From Ursus arctos (lineage: Eukaryota > Chordata > Mammalia > Carnivora > Ursidae): DNA of 64,000 nucleotides. Within the stretch, counting starts at the first letter, position 1; every line of letters starts with the position of its first letter. This document shows, piece by piece, positions 48,601 to 59,003 of the stretch. Position numbers and translations under genes: made by a program. The stretch lies in assembly GCF_023065955.2 (NCBI RefSeq), contig NW_026623008.1, forward strand, positions 23,060,001 to 23,124,000, given 5' to 3'. The notes below the pieces were generated by a model, which made no database searches, was not told the origin of the DNA, and saw only the letters and a list, made by a program, of their open reading frames with translations.

Positions 48601-50050
48601 CTACGCTCCTCCCCACTCCCAACCCTCCAGGAGAAGGAGATCATGAAGGAGCTGATGGAGAACGGCCCTGTCCAAGGTAAATGCCCCTCGTCCTGCCTCC
48701 TGGTTCCAGAAGCTTGTGTCTGCTGGAGACTGGGCGCAGCACAGCAGCACGAGTGGTCTGTGTAGCACCGAGCAGCAGACCCGCTGGGGCTGGGAGTCAG
48801 GGGCACCTGTGGGGGGCACTTACAGTCCTGGTATGGGTCTGGGCGTGCAGCTCCAGACCTGTGCTGACGGGCTGAGCCGGCCCTACTCTGACCTTGGCCC
48901 ACAGCTCTCATGGAGGTCCACGAGGACTTCTTCCTGTACCAGGGCGGTGTCTACAGTCACACACCAGTGAGCCTCGGCAGGCCAGAGCGGCACCGCCGGC
49001 ATGGGACGCACTCGGTCAAGATCACAGGGTGAGGGGCTTGGGGGGCGGTGGAGGGGATGGGGCAGCAGGGCTTTCACCAGGGGCTCTGAGCCGCCCTTGA
49101 ATCCCTGCCACCGGGCTGCAAAGCCCCCTGTCGAGGAGGAGGAAAAGGAGGAGGTTCTCGTCCGGGGTCGCAGAGAGAGGTGGGGGCCTTTTAAGGTTTT
49201 CTAGGCGCTGTTCCTTCCTTTCACACTGGGATGAAATAACTCCCTTGAAAGACAGACACGGATCCCAGGGGTGGCTCAGCCTCTCTCCATCTCAGCACCT
49301 ACCCCAAGTCCACCTGCCTCACAGACTCCCCCCCGCCCCCAGTCCTCAGTTCCCCGCCGGCTATACCCAGAGATGTTCCAGTCAGTGATTCCAGTTGTCC
49401 AACCATCAAATGTGGGAGCGTGGCGCCTCCAAAGTACCCCTGTTCTGGGAGTCTCTTCCTTGTGGCTCCTGGCACCCACCCCTCCCTGGCTCCCCAAGCA
49501 AGGAGGGAGGGAAGGCAGATGTGTGAGGTCCCAGAGAACTGGTCCCCAGGATGCAGAGCCCTGCAGGGAGGCCCAAGTTCTCCCCCTTTTTGCTCACCCC
49601 CTTCGGTTACCCCTTTGGTGCCCTCCCCCGACAAGGGTGCTAGAACATAGACTTCCAGAGGTGGAGGCTGAGGGAGGGAGACAGTGGTCTGGAAGCGGAA
49701 GGCCCCTGGGGTTCCAGCCTCTGAAAGCAGGTGGAATCAGCTCCCTTCTCCCTCCGTGGCTCTGCCCCCACCAGGTGGGGTGAGGAGACGCTGCCCGATG
49801 GAAGGACGCTCAAATACTGGGTGAGTCCCTGAGCGGGGTGCCCTGCGGCTGCTGCCTCCTCCCCTCCCCCCATCCCAGGGCCCCCCTCACCGCCCCTCCT
49901 CATTCCCAGACGGCGGCCAACTCGTGGGGCCCAGCCTGGGGCGAGAGGGGCCACTTTCGCATCTTGCGCGGCGCCAACGAGTGCGACATCGAGAGCTTCG
50001 TGTTGGGTGTCTGGGGCCGCGTGGGCATGGAGGACATGGGGCACCGCTGA
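41468..50050 (+). CDS. TINAGL1: Tubulointerstitial nephritis antigen-like 1 (secreted matricellular pseudo-cathepsin)
   Basis: Coding exons: 41468-41777, 42726-42789, 46375-46467, 46629-46743, 47845-47968, 48053-48203, 48332-48521, 48631-48676, 48905-49028, 49775-49820 and 49910-50050. All introns are GT-AG and the frame is open, giving 467 residues, the length of the human protein. Order along the protein: signal peptide about 1-21 with a leucine run; basic linker; somatomedin-B-like cysteine cluster Cys48-Cys92; second cysteine-rich segment 105-140; papain-like domain from about 200. The active-site motif reads [10 protein letters not shown], so the catalytic cysteine is Ser229. His400 and Asn425 (in ANSWG) remain. 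The protein should fold like cathepsin B but not cleave. N-glycosylation sequons are NRT at 78 and NHS at 161. The family is secreted to basement membranes and is known to bind matrix proteins and integrins. The start is fixed by the signal peptide and the ACCATGT context. Intron 3 (42790-46374) is the longest internal intron and is largely antisense L2. Confidence 0.98.
42590..42633. repeat. TG dinucleotide microsatellite in TINAGL1 intron 2
   Basis: About 22 TG units, roughly 90 bases upstream of exon 3. Confidence 0.98.
42845..42965 (+). mobile_element. MIR fragment in TINAGL1 intron 3
   Basis: TCACTTACTTGCTGAGCTTC and CCTCGTCTGTAACACGGGGA. Confidence 0.5.
44190..45035 (-). mobile_element. 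L2 fragment, antisense, in TINAGL1 intron 3
   Basis: CTACTATGTGCCAGGCACTG, AGGAAGCCGTTGCCATGGTC and TTCAAGCTTGAGATACC follow antisense L2 order. Confidence 0.6.
45050..45239 (-). mobile_element. MIR in TINAGL1 intron 3
   Basis: GATAATGATTCTCGAGCACC, GCCCCGTGCTAACGGCTTTA and AGGACTTGAATTTCAGGAGC ending near ACACTGCCTC, reversed MIR order. A G-run at 45141-45152 lies inside it. Confidence 0.65.
45240..46265 (-). mobile_element. L2 copy, antisense, about 1 kb, in TINAGL1 intron 3
   Basis: Runs in order from AAGAAATATTTCGTGGGGTG through AAAGGCCCTGGGGCAGGAGT, AGATCATGCAGGGACAATC and TGACATGATATGACTTGGG to GAACGGGATCACC. It stops about 110 bases before exon 4. Confidence 0.7.
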
Positions 50051-50445
50051 GGCCCTGGCACCTCGCCGGGCCAGCCGGCGGAAGAACCCCTGGGGCGGCG
50101 ACACCGCCCGGCCCCTCCCGACGCAGCTCCGGGCGCAGGCGGGCGCCTGGGGTCTAATCCCCGCGCGGGTTCCGCTGACGCAGCGCCCGGCCTGGGAGCC
50201 GCGGGCAGGCAAGGCTGGCGGAGCCCCCAGACCTCCCAGCGGGGACTGGGCAGGGCCTGGCCCGGGAGGAGCGGGCCTGCAGATCCCAGGCCCCGGCACC
50301 CCCGCTCAAGACCACTGAAGCCAGGACACCCCCAAGTCTCCAGCCCCACCACCCTATCCCACCCCACCCTTGTACTTTTATTCTCCAAAGATATTTATTT
50401 TTCTTTTCACTGTTTTTAAAAATAAAAAGAGTATTGATAACTGTG
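50051..50445 (+). terminator. TINAGL1 3' untranslated region and poly(A) signal
   Basis: After the TGA at 50048-50050, about 390 bases of GC-rich sequence lead to AATAAA at 50421-50426. A GT-rich stretch (GTATTGATAACTGTGGTACC) follows, consistent with cleavage at about 50440-50445. Confidence 0.8.
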
Positions 50446-51449
50446 GTACCTTGGAACTTTGGGGAGTGGAAAGCCAGGCCAGAGATGGTGTGGCATATGG
50501 CTAGACAGCAGAAAGGACCGCCTGAGGCCTTGCTGGTTGGCACGTGTGGGTAGACTAGAAATCTTAGCCTCCATTCAGCCCTAATTGCCAGGGACCCTGG
50601 GCGCTGACCCACTTGGAGGTGGGGCATGGATGGCATGTCCTTTGGCCCCTAGAGAGACATGGGCCCGTGGGAACCGCCTTTCAGACGCTGAGTCAGCACT
50701 GCCTGGTGGGGGGAAGCCGTACCCACCCATCAGCAGAACTGGCGCCGGTGCCCAGCAGGCAAGGGGGGCACAGCCCCATAGTGGCTGGAGCTTCTGTCTC
50801 TGCAGATCAGCCTCTCCAAGCCACCCAGGCGAAGCCCGCCTCCACACCCCCACCGGTGCCTGGGCTGTACTGGGCCGGCCTCTCTGAGCCCTCTGCCTAC
50901 CCCACCTCCCCAGGCTCCCAGTGCCAGCAAAGTAAGCCTAGTCCTCAGCCTACCTTTCAAGGCCATCAGGACCCACCACACCAGCCTCCTGGCCAGAGCT
51001 CTTTGCCCAGTGTGCAGACAACTCCAGAGTTTTCACTGCTACCCGAATGTCCAGTGCACTTGCAGACGGACAGGAGTTTGCACATGCTCTTCCCCAGTCC
51101 AGATGCCCTTCCATCCCACCCACCCCTTGTCCCACTGCTCTTTCAAAGCCAACTCCAGGATTCCTTCATTCGGATAGTAGCCCAGGGGACTGCTGATGTG
51201 CCAGGTGTTGTGCAAGGGACCCATGCTTTCCCAAACCACCCGCCCCGCCCCTCCCCTCCCCAGCATGGCCTCGGCACCTCCTCCCTGGACTCATCTGGCC
51301 CTGCCCTTTCACCCAGTATTTCACTTATCTGAGAGCCTGCCTTCCTCCTCTGGGCTGGAAGTTCCTTGAGGGCAGGGACTGGGGTTCCGGGACCTGGTGT
51401 AAGGGGGCGTTACCGTTCGTGGAATGGTTGAGTGAATCTGCCCTGATCT
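50446..51449. other. TINAGL1 3' flank, unique sequence
   Basis: C-rich sequence between the poly(A) site and the CpG patch. The 239-codon frame at 50613-51332 is proline/serine-rich and shows no domain or conservation clue. Confidence 0.5.
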
Positions 51450-52150
51450 TCCCCCTCCCCTCGGCTCCCAGGACCCCAGCCCAGCCCAGTCCTCCGGGAG
51501 CTGACGTCCCTTCCTCTCCAGGAGCCCGGGGAGGCTGTGCCTGGCGGCGGGGGCTTCCCGGGGCCGCAGTTGTCCTCGCCCCCAGTCCCAGGGGACCGGA
51601 AGCCTAGGGGCGCCCGCAGGGGGAGCAGCGGGAGGTCCTCCTCCGGGCAGGCAGCCCCTCAGGGCCGGCCGCGTCCCGGCTTCACGTGAAAGGAATGCGG
51701 GGCTCCCGATAAGCGGACGCCTTTGTCTCATTTCCTGTTTGCCAGGACGTCCCGAGCCGGCTCCCCTGGCCGGCCCGCCCGTCCCCAAGGAGCCAAGGCC
51801 GGCGGAGGCCCCCGGGACGAGGGCGCGCCGGGGGTCCCCCAGCAGGGGCGGCAGGGGCGCCCGCCCACCTGCCCCCTGCGCGGCTTCGGCCGCGGGGACG
51901 CGCCCGGCTGCTCCCACCCTGCTAGAAAAACCCCGTCCAGCCTGGAATTTTCTACAAGGACCTTTGGCGGAAGCAATGCGGGGTGGGGAAGGGAGGGGAA
52001 CAGGGGCGCGGCTGCGTCCCGAGGCTCCGGTTCTGCCAACCCTGCCAGGAGGCGGGGCCCGAGAAGGGGGGTCGGCCCAGGCCTTCCTCAGTTCTGCCCG
52101 AGGCCGAGGAGACTCAGGCCCGCCAGAATCCCCCTGGAGCGTGAGAGGGT
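51450..52150. promoter_or_regulatory. CpG-island-like patch downstream of TINAGL1
   Basis: About 700 bases with high GC and frequent CpG, outside any gene I can read. Near 51680-51745 it holds a CACGTG E-box, a GATAAG motif and a TTTCCTG ETS-type motif. Long open frames on both strands overlap each other (51321-51917 minus, 51739-52341 plus), as expected in GC-rich DNA, and neither has recognisable protein content. It could be an enhancer, or a promoter of an unrecognised transcript or of a downstream gene outside the window. Confidence 0.4.
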
Positions 52151-52569
52151 GCCTCAGTAACCTCCATCAGCCACCCCTGCATCTCTGGTGTTGGGAATTG
52201 GCCAAGCGAAGCAAACTTCTAGGGCTCCCAACCCATACCTGCCCTTGGGTGGCTCATGAAGAAATCCTGGCATCCCGGTCCCTTGTGCTGTGTCCTGAGG
52301 CTACCCCTTCTTCTCTCTGGGCCGAGGGCTTGGGTCTTTAGACAGACCTGGGTTTGAACCCCTGCGCTGTTGGTTACACTGGCCATGGCTCATCTTGCCA
52401 TCCCAGAGCCTCTGCTTCTCTCTTCAATGGGGATGAAAGTACTCATCTCTTGGTGGTGTCAGGAGGGTTACAGGAGACAGAGGGTGCCAAGCATCCAGCA
52501 CAATGCTTGGAACTTATTAAGGGCTCAATAAATGGCAACAGCTATAATCATTTTAAGGGCATTGGGCTT

Positions 52570-52770
52570 GGTAATGCAAAGGCTTTTCATAATGAGCTGA
52601 ACATTTATTGGGTGCTTACCCACAGCCTTCCATGTATGATCTCCCTTCATCCTAGAAACAGACAAACTCCTATTTCCTTATTTTGCAGGTAAGGAACAGA
52701 AGCATAGGAGAATCTGAAGGTTGGTCGCCGCAGGATTCAAACCCAGGCGGTCTGAATCCTTGCGCTAATC
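52570..52770 (-). mobile_element. MIR
   Basis: AACATTTATTGGGTGCTTAC, TGTATGATCTCCCTTCATCC and AGGATTCAAACCCAGGCGGT are in reversed MIR order. An upstream piece (TTATTAAGGGCTCAATAAAT near 52515) is a second MIR end in the opposite direction. Confidence 0.7.
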
Positions 52771-52789
52771 GGCCTTGTGTTAGTAGTGT

Positions 52790-52925
52790 GGACGATTGGG
52801 AATGATAGTCCCACGTCCTTTCCCAAGTCCTTCCCCTGTTTGGAAAACTCTCTTTCATCCTTAAAACTCAGCTCAAATATGCCTCCTCTGAAAAGGTGCT
52901 CCGGGGCCCCATCTTCTGGCCCACC
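52790..52925 (+). mobile_element. L2 3'-end fragment, sense
   Basis: CATCCTTAAAACTCAGCTCA followed by GCCTCCTCTGAAAAGGTGC is an L2 3'-end signature. Confidence 0.5.
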
Positions 52926-53594
52926 AGGGACTCCAGCCTACGTCCTTGGAGAGACAGAGTACCTGTTGACAACCTTTGCTCCCACAAAGGGATGAGACAG
53001 GACGTTTGTTTCTCAGCCCCATCCTTTCCCATCCACCAGACGTCCTGCTTGGGTATCATTCTGGTCTCCTGTGGGGCTCTGTGGGGTCCCAAGGCACCTG
53101 ACTGTCGTCTCCCCGGGGCCTTTGACTTACATCGCCTCTCGAGTACCGATGCCTCACATCTTCCTGGTATCTTGCCAAAGCCCCGTCCTTGCCTGGTGCC
53201 CATTAAGGGAAAGGAATTCATGCTTACTGAGCCTGCAGTGGGTCAGGCCTTGGGCTGGGTGCTTCACACGCTTTAGCTCATCGGATGCTGTGCACATCGC
53301 TGTGAGAAAGCATATCTTTGGAAACCAATCCCAGCCCGAGAGGTGACTCTCAGAATCTAAGGGAGAGGCGAACTTCTAGATTGGGAGCAGAGCTAGTGGG
53401 CCCTAGCCAGCCAGAACCAGGGACCCACACACTGCTGGGACTACTAGACTGTCCTTCTGTCTCCTCTGCCTTTCTCTCCACAGACTTAATTGCCAAGAGG
53501 AAGGATATGGGGCCCGTGACAACTCCTGAACCTTTCGGCCCAGAAGCATTTTCTCAGCTCTGATTCAAAACAAATCAGAACAGACCAGGGAAGG

Positions 53595-53700
53595 CTTCTG
53601 ATTGGCCTGGCTGGAGTCAGGTGTCCGCCTGTGGGCCAATCGCCTGTGGCGGGGGGACAGGCTCCTAGGAGCCGGGTCTATCCTTGCTGAAACAGAGTTT
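53595..53700. promoter_or_regulatory. Paired inverted CCAAT boxes with GC-rich flank
   Basis: GATTGG near 53600 and GGCCAATCG near 53634 lie about 36 bases apart, followed by GGCGGGGGGAC. The spacing resembles NF-Y sites in a small promoter. No gene is recognised beside it. Confidence 0.2.
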
Positions 53701-54892
53701 GGAGGACGAGGAGAGCCCCCCAAAAGGAGAGGGCTGCTGTTCCGATGGAAGGGAGCAAAGCTGAGCCGATGGCAGAACAACGTCCCCCACAGCTAAGGAC
53801 TACTGTTATTGCCCTTCGACTGACGAAGAAGTTGAGGCTCAGGGAGTGGGGGGGGGTGACTTGTCAGGTCACGCAGCAGAGAAGTGGTTGAGCTGGATAC
53901 AGACCACACTGCCTTCCAAAGGATTTGTAGATCAAGCTAGAGAGATACGCTTTGTAGGTCAAAGAGCAAGGGTTTCCTACCACCCCCTTCTCCCTTGCTG
54001 CTGAGCCCTAGGGGGTAACTTCTAGAATTCCACCCACTTCATGAAAATTCTGTGGCTCTGACAGTAACCCGGGAGGAAGTCTCTTCCCAAAGTGAAGCAA
54101 GGCTGATTTCGAGCAGCGGGGTCCTGCTCCCTGTTCCAACAGAATATGTCACTTTTTAGATCAGAGAGGTGGGTGCCAAGTGAGCCATACTGGACATATG
54201 CACTCTACGTAAGGACTGTTATGACCCCTGTTTACAGGGAGGAAACCAAGGCTGGGGGTGGAGGCAGAGGGAAAGTGAAGTGTCTTGCCCAAGGACACAT
54301 TGCTAGGAAATGGTGGAGAACTTCAGTTGTCAGGCCCCCAAAGCCTGGGCTTCCCCTACGCTCTGTCCTGTGCACACGCAGCCCCTCTTCATCTCGTAAC
54401 CCAAGCAGGCTCTGTGGCCGCCAGCTGTGCACACGTGACCTGGTCCAGAAGTTTGGGGCTCACAGAAGCTGCTGGCCAGGGGGCACCTGGAGGGAGGAGG
54501 AGTAAAGTGGGTCATGAACACTCCAGGTCTGCTTGGCCTGGGGCTGCAGGGAGGTGTCAGAGTCTGCGGAGTGGGAGCCAAATCACTGCTCATCCTGGAA
54601 AGTCAAGTTCAAAAGCGTCCCCCTCTGAGGAGCCTTCCTGACTCAGTGTAGTCATTGTCGTGGTCGCTGCTCTGAACTCCCACCCCCACCCCACTTTCTC
54701 CAGCGCAGTACCCTTCCTGACTGTAGGCTTCTCCAGAACAGGGCTGTGCCTTGCCCTCTGTGCTCTCGGAATTGCCCCAAACACTACTGGGCACGGAAGA
54801 GACACAGGAGCTGTTTGTCGGGCGAGTGGAGGAGTCAGTGAATGAATGGATGGACGCTGGCAGGGCCGGGAGGCCTGGTCACCCTTGGCAGC

Positions 54893-54909
54893 AGCGCCCC
54901 CTAGTGGCT
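54893..54909 (-). promoter_or_regulatory. Candidate CTCF site, reverse orientation
   Basis: The plus strand reads AGCGCCCCCTAGTGGCT. Its complement gives CCACTAGGGGGCGC, a strong CTCF core, about 4.4 kb past the TINAGL1 poly(A) site. Confidence 0.6.
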
Positions 54910-55304
54910 GGATCCACACATCACCCTGCCACAGCCCAGAGAGAGAGTGTAGAGAAGGGAGCCAAGCAGACTCCCTGAACTGAGCAGCTGCTGGGTACTG
55001 CGTGTTTTATATACTTTCCCTCATAACCGCTCTGTGAGGCATGGAGACTGGCCCAAGGGGACAGAGAAGGAAGGGGCAGAACTGGGCATGGATCTCAGTT
55101 TTCTTGGCCTCCTGATCTCTCCCCCAGATGTGCCCCTGCCTGGCCAGGAGAGGCTTTGAACTACCAGGCCCCCCCGCCCTGCCAGTGTCCCTGCAGCCTA
55201 AGGTTTCCCTCACCTGTGGCACCATCCTCCCCTCCTGCCTCCACTCAGGGCATCCTGTCTCCCCCCAGCAACACACACTTCCCTTGAAAGCCTCTAACTC
55301 AGAG

Positions 55305-55425
55305 CCAGACAGACCCAGGCTCAAATTCCAGCTCCCCTGGACTCCCTGAAGTTCACTTTCCACTCTGAACCTCAGGTTCCCAGTCTGTAAAATGGGAACA
55401 GTGATCTGTGCTGTCCCTGTACGTA
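55305..55425 (+). mobile_element. MIR fragment
   Basis: CCAGGCTCAAATTCCAGCTC, CTGAACCTCAGGTTCCC and CTGTAAAATGGGAACAGTG. Confidence 0.6.
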
Positions 55426-56962
55426 CGCCCTACATTGAGACTTTCCCTAAGAATGAGGAAATGAGGGAAACAAGCTGGGCCCACTGAGAGTCGGACAGAA
55501 GAAATTGGTATGTCATGAATCAGAGCAGAGATGTCCAAAGTCACCTGAAAGGGCCGGGCTGACGCGGTCCTGCCAACAGGCATTAGGTGAAAGTATTGAC
55601 CCATCTAAAGTAGTAAAGCATCCTCAGACAAAAGTGAGTCCCCCGTGACCCCAGGATACGGAGTATGTCTGGGGAGAGGCAGCTCCGGCCATTGGACCAG
55701 TAGCCCTGCTGAGCATGTGTTGAAATGGACAAGGTGGGCGTTACCGATGGGCTTTGAATAGCTCCTTCCCCCACGGCAGCACGATGCTCTGGACATCTGG
55801 ATGTGCTGGCTCTCACATCTCTGGATGTGGTAGCCATTAACCCAGGGTCGCGGCCTCAGTCGTCTTTGAGAGTAGGCAGATCTAAGAGTGAGCCAAGAGT
55901 GGGAGAATAGGGAGAGGCAGGGCTTATGGCCAGCACATGTCAGCGAGTGCACACCTGCCTAAAGGTATGCCCAGTCCATGACTTAAAAACACGATGCCAG
56001 CCTGCACCACGCAGGGCCCCAACAGGAAACAGGTGGCATACTCTAATTAGGGGAATCAAGGCAGAGCTGATTTCCAAAAGGACTAATGGCAAAGCAGGGT
56101 GTAGGGGAGTCACAGGAGAGGGTGCAAGATCCTGGGGGAGCAGCAGCAAAATTTTACCCCGTAAGCCTGTAGGGTCAGAGGTGACCAGTCCTCAGATGAA
56201 AAGAGCTGCGAGAGCAGAGGCAACCTCAGGGAGAAGGAGCTGGGGAATAAATACCTTAACCCCCCCTTCCCTCTGTCTTGCCCCCTGCTGGAGCCCCCAT
56301 TTATCAAAACCCCCCAGCACCCCCAGCTGTGGACTTTTAAATGAACAAAAATATACTTCTCTCTTTTTTAAAGCACCGTCTTTAGAGTCTTTATAAGATC
56401 AGCTCAACCCTACCATACAATCATAAAAGAAAATATCTGCCAAGAAGATATAATAATCATGAATTTATGTGTATTATGAGCTTCTATTTATTTTGGTGAG
56501 ACATATAGAGCAAATCTGGCAGAACTGTCAGGAGAAAGTCCTGAATCTATAAACAAAGTAGGAAGTGTTAATTAAACTTTCGTAAAACCAATGGCTCAAG
56601 TAACAAAACATTAGTAAGGATACGGAAGTTTGAACAATATAATTAAGGATTTTCCTCTACCAGGTAAACATAAACTTCACAGCCCCACACACAGAATACC
56701 CATTGTTTTCAGGCTCAAATGGAACACTTAAAAAAAAATACCACATAGGTGGCATAAAGAAAGTTGACAATTTGTTTCGAAGAATGCATATCACTGCCAT
56801 GTTCTCTAATCCCAATATCATAAAATCAGAAACCAACAGTAAAAAGTTGGCCAAGGCAATCCAATACATTCTGTGACTTAAATGCTCATTTCTAAATAAT
56901 TCATGGGATAAGGACAACCTCATAATGGAAATTACCAGATATTTAAAAAATGAATAACAATA

Positions 56963-57191
56963 GGGGCGCCTGGGTGGCACAGCGGTTAAGCGTCTGCCTT
57001 TGGCTCAGGGCGTGATCCCGGCGTTATGGGATCGAGCCCCACGTCAGGCTCCTCCACTGGGAGCCTGCTTCTTCCTCTCCCACTCCCCCTGCTTGTGTTC
57101 CCTCTCTCGCTGGCTGTCTCTATCTCTGTTAAATAAATAAATAAAATCTTTAAAATAAAATAAAATAAAATAAAATAAAATAAAATAAAAT
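56963..57191 (+). mobile_element. SINEC, young type, with AAAAT-repeat tail
   Basis: GGGGCGCCTGGGTGGCACAG to AAATCTTT, then about nine AAAAT units. AAAATGAATAACAATA flanks both ends. It is inserted in old L1. Confidence 0.95.
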
Positions 57192-57196
57192 AAAAA
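57152..57196 (+). repeat. AAAAT pentanucleotide repeat
   Basis: About nine units grown from the tail of the SINE at 56963. Confidence 0.95.
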
Positions 57197-58358
57197 TGAA
57201 TAACAATAAAGCTAAAGTGGAACTTGGAGGGAAAATTCTAGCCTGAAATGCATTTATTAAAAACAGGAAGGATTGGCAACAATGAAATAAGTGTCTGACT
57301 CGAGACTTTAGGAAAAGACCATCAGAAAACTTGAAGAGAGCAGAAAAAAGGAAATAATAAAGATAAAGCAGGAAGGACCGCTATGGAAACCAACAAAAAG
57401 TTGAAGTCTTTTCAAAAAGGCTTAGTAAATTCTTTTCAAAGCCTCAATAAAATAAACGATTATTAGCACACACTATACAACATCGGGAACAAAAGGAAGG
57501 ATGGGACTGGAGATGCAACAAGGTTTTTAAAAAATCACTTAAAAACACTTTGGGGATATTCGGTTCCAGCAAGATGGCAAATGAAGATAATAGGAAAAAT
57601 CCAGGAAATGAACCCAGAAGGAAGAAGTAGCTTGCAAGAAGTGGAGGCCAAACATAAATAAATAAAATTAATGATTAAGCACGGGAAATTCAAATGAGCA
57701 TGGGCTTTATAAGAACAGTTTTACAGACTGATTTGGGGAATAAAATAAGGTAAGACTAAAAACTAGGGAACAATCAAATTACAGGCAGGAAGCTATGATC
57801 AAAGTTCAAAAGTATTCTAAGGTCCTTGATTCTTCTAGAAGAGGATATTGATTAACTTTAGACTTTGTTAGGTTGAAGTGTGCATGTTAAAAATCTGAGC
57901 ATGACTAATGGAAGAACAGAAATAGAATGTATTCTAAACCTGCAGAGAGGAAACAAAGGGGATGAAGACAGTCCAATCCGTCCACCTCCAGGCAGGAAAT
58001 GACACATAAAAGAAGCAAAGGAAAAGCTTGGTGGGGCTGCCAGTTTCCAGGATGGTCCCAGGGATCCCTGGCTCCTGGGACCTATGCCCATGTGAAGTCC
58101 CCTCCCATAATGTGTGGGTGGGAACTTAGTGACTTGTTCCTGTGCCATAGAATATGGTAGGAATGATGGTATGTCACTTCCAAGCAGGACTGACTTTCTG
58201 GGAGTGCAATCCATGCTTTCACAAAGGGCACTCTCCCCAGAAGGGCTCCATGCTTGGTTTAGTGCTCTGCTCTCGCTGACTTGAAATCCTAATAATTTTT
58301 TAATAAGGAACCCCAAGAATTACATAGCCAGTTTTGCTTCCAAGATCAGGTTATAAAT

Positions 58359-58522
58359 AGGGCTGCCAGATAACATTCAGGAAGACCAGTCAAATTTAAA
58401 TTTCGAATAAGCAGTGAATAATTTTTTAGTATAAATATATCCTGTGCAAATATTGAAATATTATCTGAAATTTAAATTTAGCTGGGCATCCTGTATTTTT
58501 ATTGGCTAACTCTGGCAACCCT
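58359..58522. mobile_element. Palindromic short DNA transposon
   Basis: Ends AGGGCTGCCAGATAA and complementary TTGGCTAACTCTGGCAACCCT. The inner arms AAATTTAAATTTCGAATAA and TTATCTGAAATTTAAATTTA are also complementary. It resembles a common non-autonomous mammalian DNA element; family name not assigned. Confidence 0.6.
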
Positions 58523-58559
58523 AATAGAAAAGAGCCATGGCTTTCATTTTGGTTGCTCT

Positions 58560-58564
<5 letters not shown>

Positions 58565-58600
<36 letters not shown>
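58565..58600. repeat. TG dinucleotide microsatellite
   Basis: About 18 TG units inside the MaLR-type LTR, replacing the usual CT-rich stretch. Confidence 0.95.
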
Positions 58601-58602
<2 letters not shown>

Positions 58603-58952
58603 ATCTCGAATTGCTCCTTCAAGGGAAGCATGTCACAAGCCATGTCACAAGCATGGAGAAGTTCATGGGGCCAGGAACTGAAGCCTCCTGCCCCTAGCCA
58701 CGGGAATGAACTTGGAAGCAGATCTTCAACAGACACTTCAGATGTCTGTAGCCTGGCCAACAGCCCTACTGAACTGTCCCAGACACCCTGAGCCAGAATC
58801 ACCTGGCTATGTGGTTCCCAGATTCCTGACCTGAAGAAATGAGGTGAGATAATAAATTTTTGTTGTTTTGAAATGCTCAGTTTGGGGGTACTAATATATG
58901 TGGTAAATGAAAACACAAAAGAGGATTTAGAAATAAAAATTTAAATACTGGT

Positions 58953-59003
58953 AATCACAACAAATGTAAATGGACTGAAATCACAACAAATGTAAATGGA
59001 CTG
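58953..59003 (+). repeat. Tandem duplication of a 26-base unit
   Basis: AATCACAACAAATGTAAATG followed by GACTG occurs twice, at 58953-58977 and 58979-59003, one base apart. Confidence 0.95.

Larger units (their letters stand above)
52926..55304. other. Downstream intergenic
   Basis: Mostly unclassified. Contains the paired CCAAT boxes near 53600, an L2-like patch at about 54600-54850 and the CTCF-like motif at 54893. No HCRTR1 exon, the expected next gene, is visible. Confidence 0.5.
56400..58030 (+). mobile_element. Old L1 ORF2-region remnants, sense
   Basis: A-rich plus strand with decayed ORF2-type text: GGGAAAATTCTAGCCTGAAA and AGGAAATAATAAAGATAAAG with CTATGGAAACCAACAAA. Frames are full of stops. 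The part after about 57540 is less certain. A young SINE splits it at 56963-57191. Confidence 0.5.
58040..58910 (+). mobile_element. MaLR-type LTR remnant carrying nested insertions
   Basis: ATGGTATGTCACTTCCAAGC, CCAAGATCAGGTTATAAAT, GAACTGAAGCCTCCTGCC, CCCTGAGCCAGAATCACC and GAGATAATAAATTTTTGTTG lie in LTR order. A palindromic DNA element (58359-58522) and a TG repeat (58565-58600) interrupt it. The piece at about 58200-58320 may be a further insertion. Confidence 0.55.

Noticed and set aside
50613..51332. 239-codon plus-strand frame after TINAGL1
   Set aside because: Low-complexity Pro/Ser content, no splice logic and no similarity to the expected downstream gene HCRTR1.
51321..52341. Two overlapping frames of about 200 codons on opposite strands in the CpG-rich patch
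   Set aside because: GC-rich DNA is poor in stops. The frames are mutual shadows with no domain, and composition explains them.
56657..56980. 107-codon minus-strand frame with hydrophobic stretches
   Set aside because: It is the antisense of an L1 ORF2 remnant; the apparent membrane segments come from A-rich sequence read backwards.
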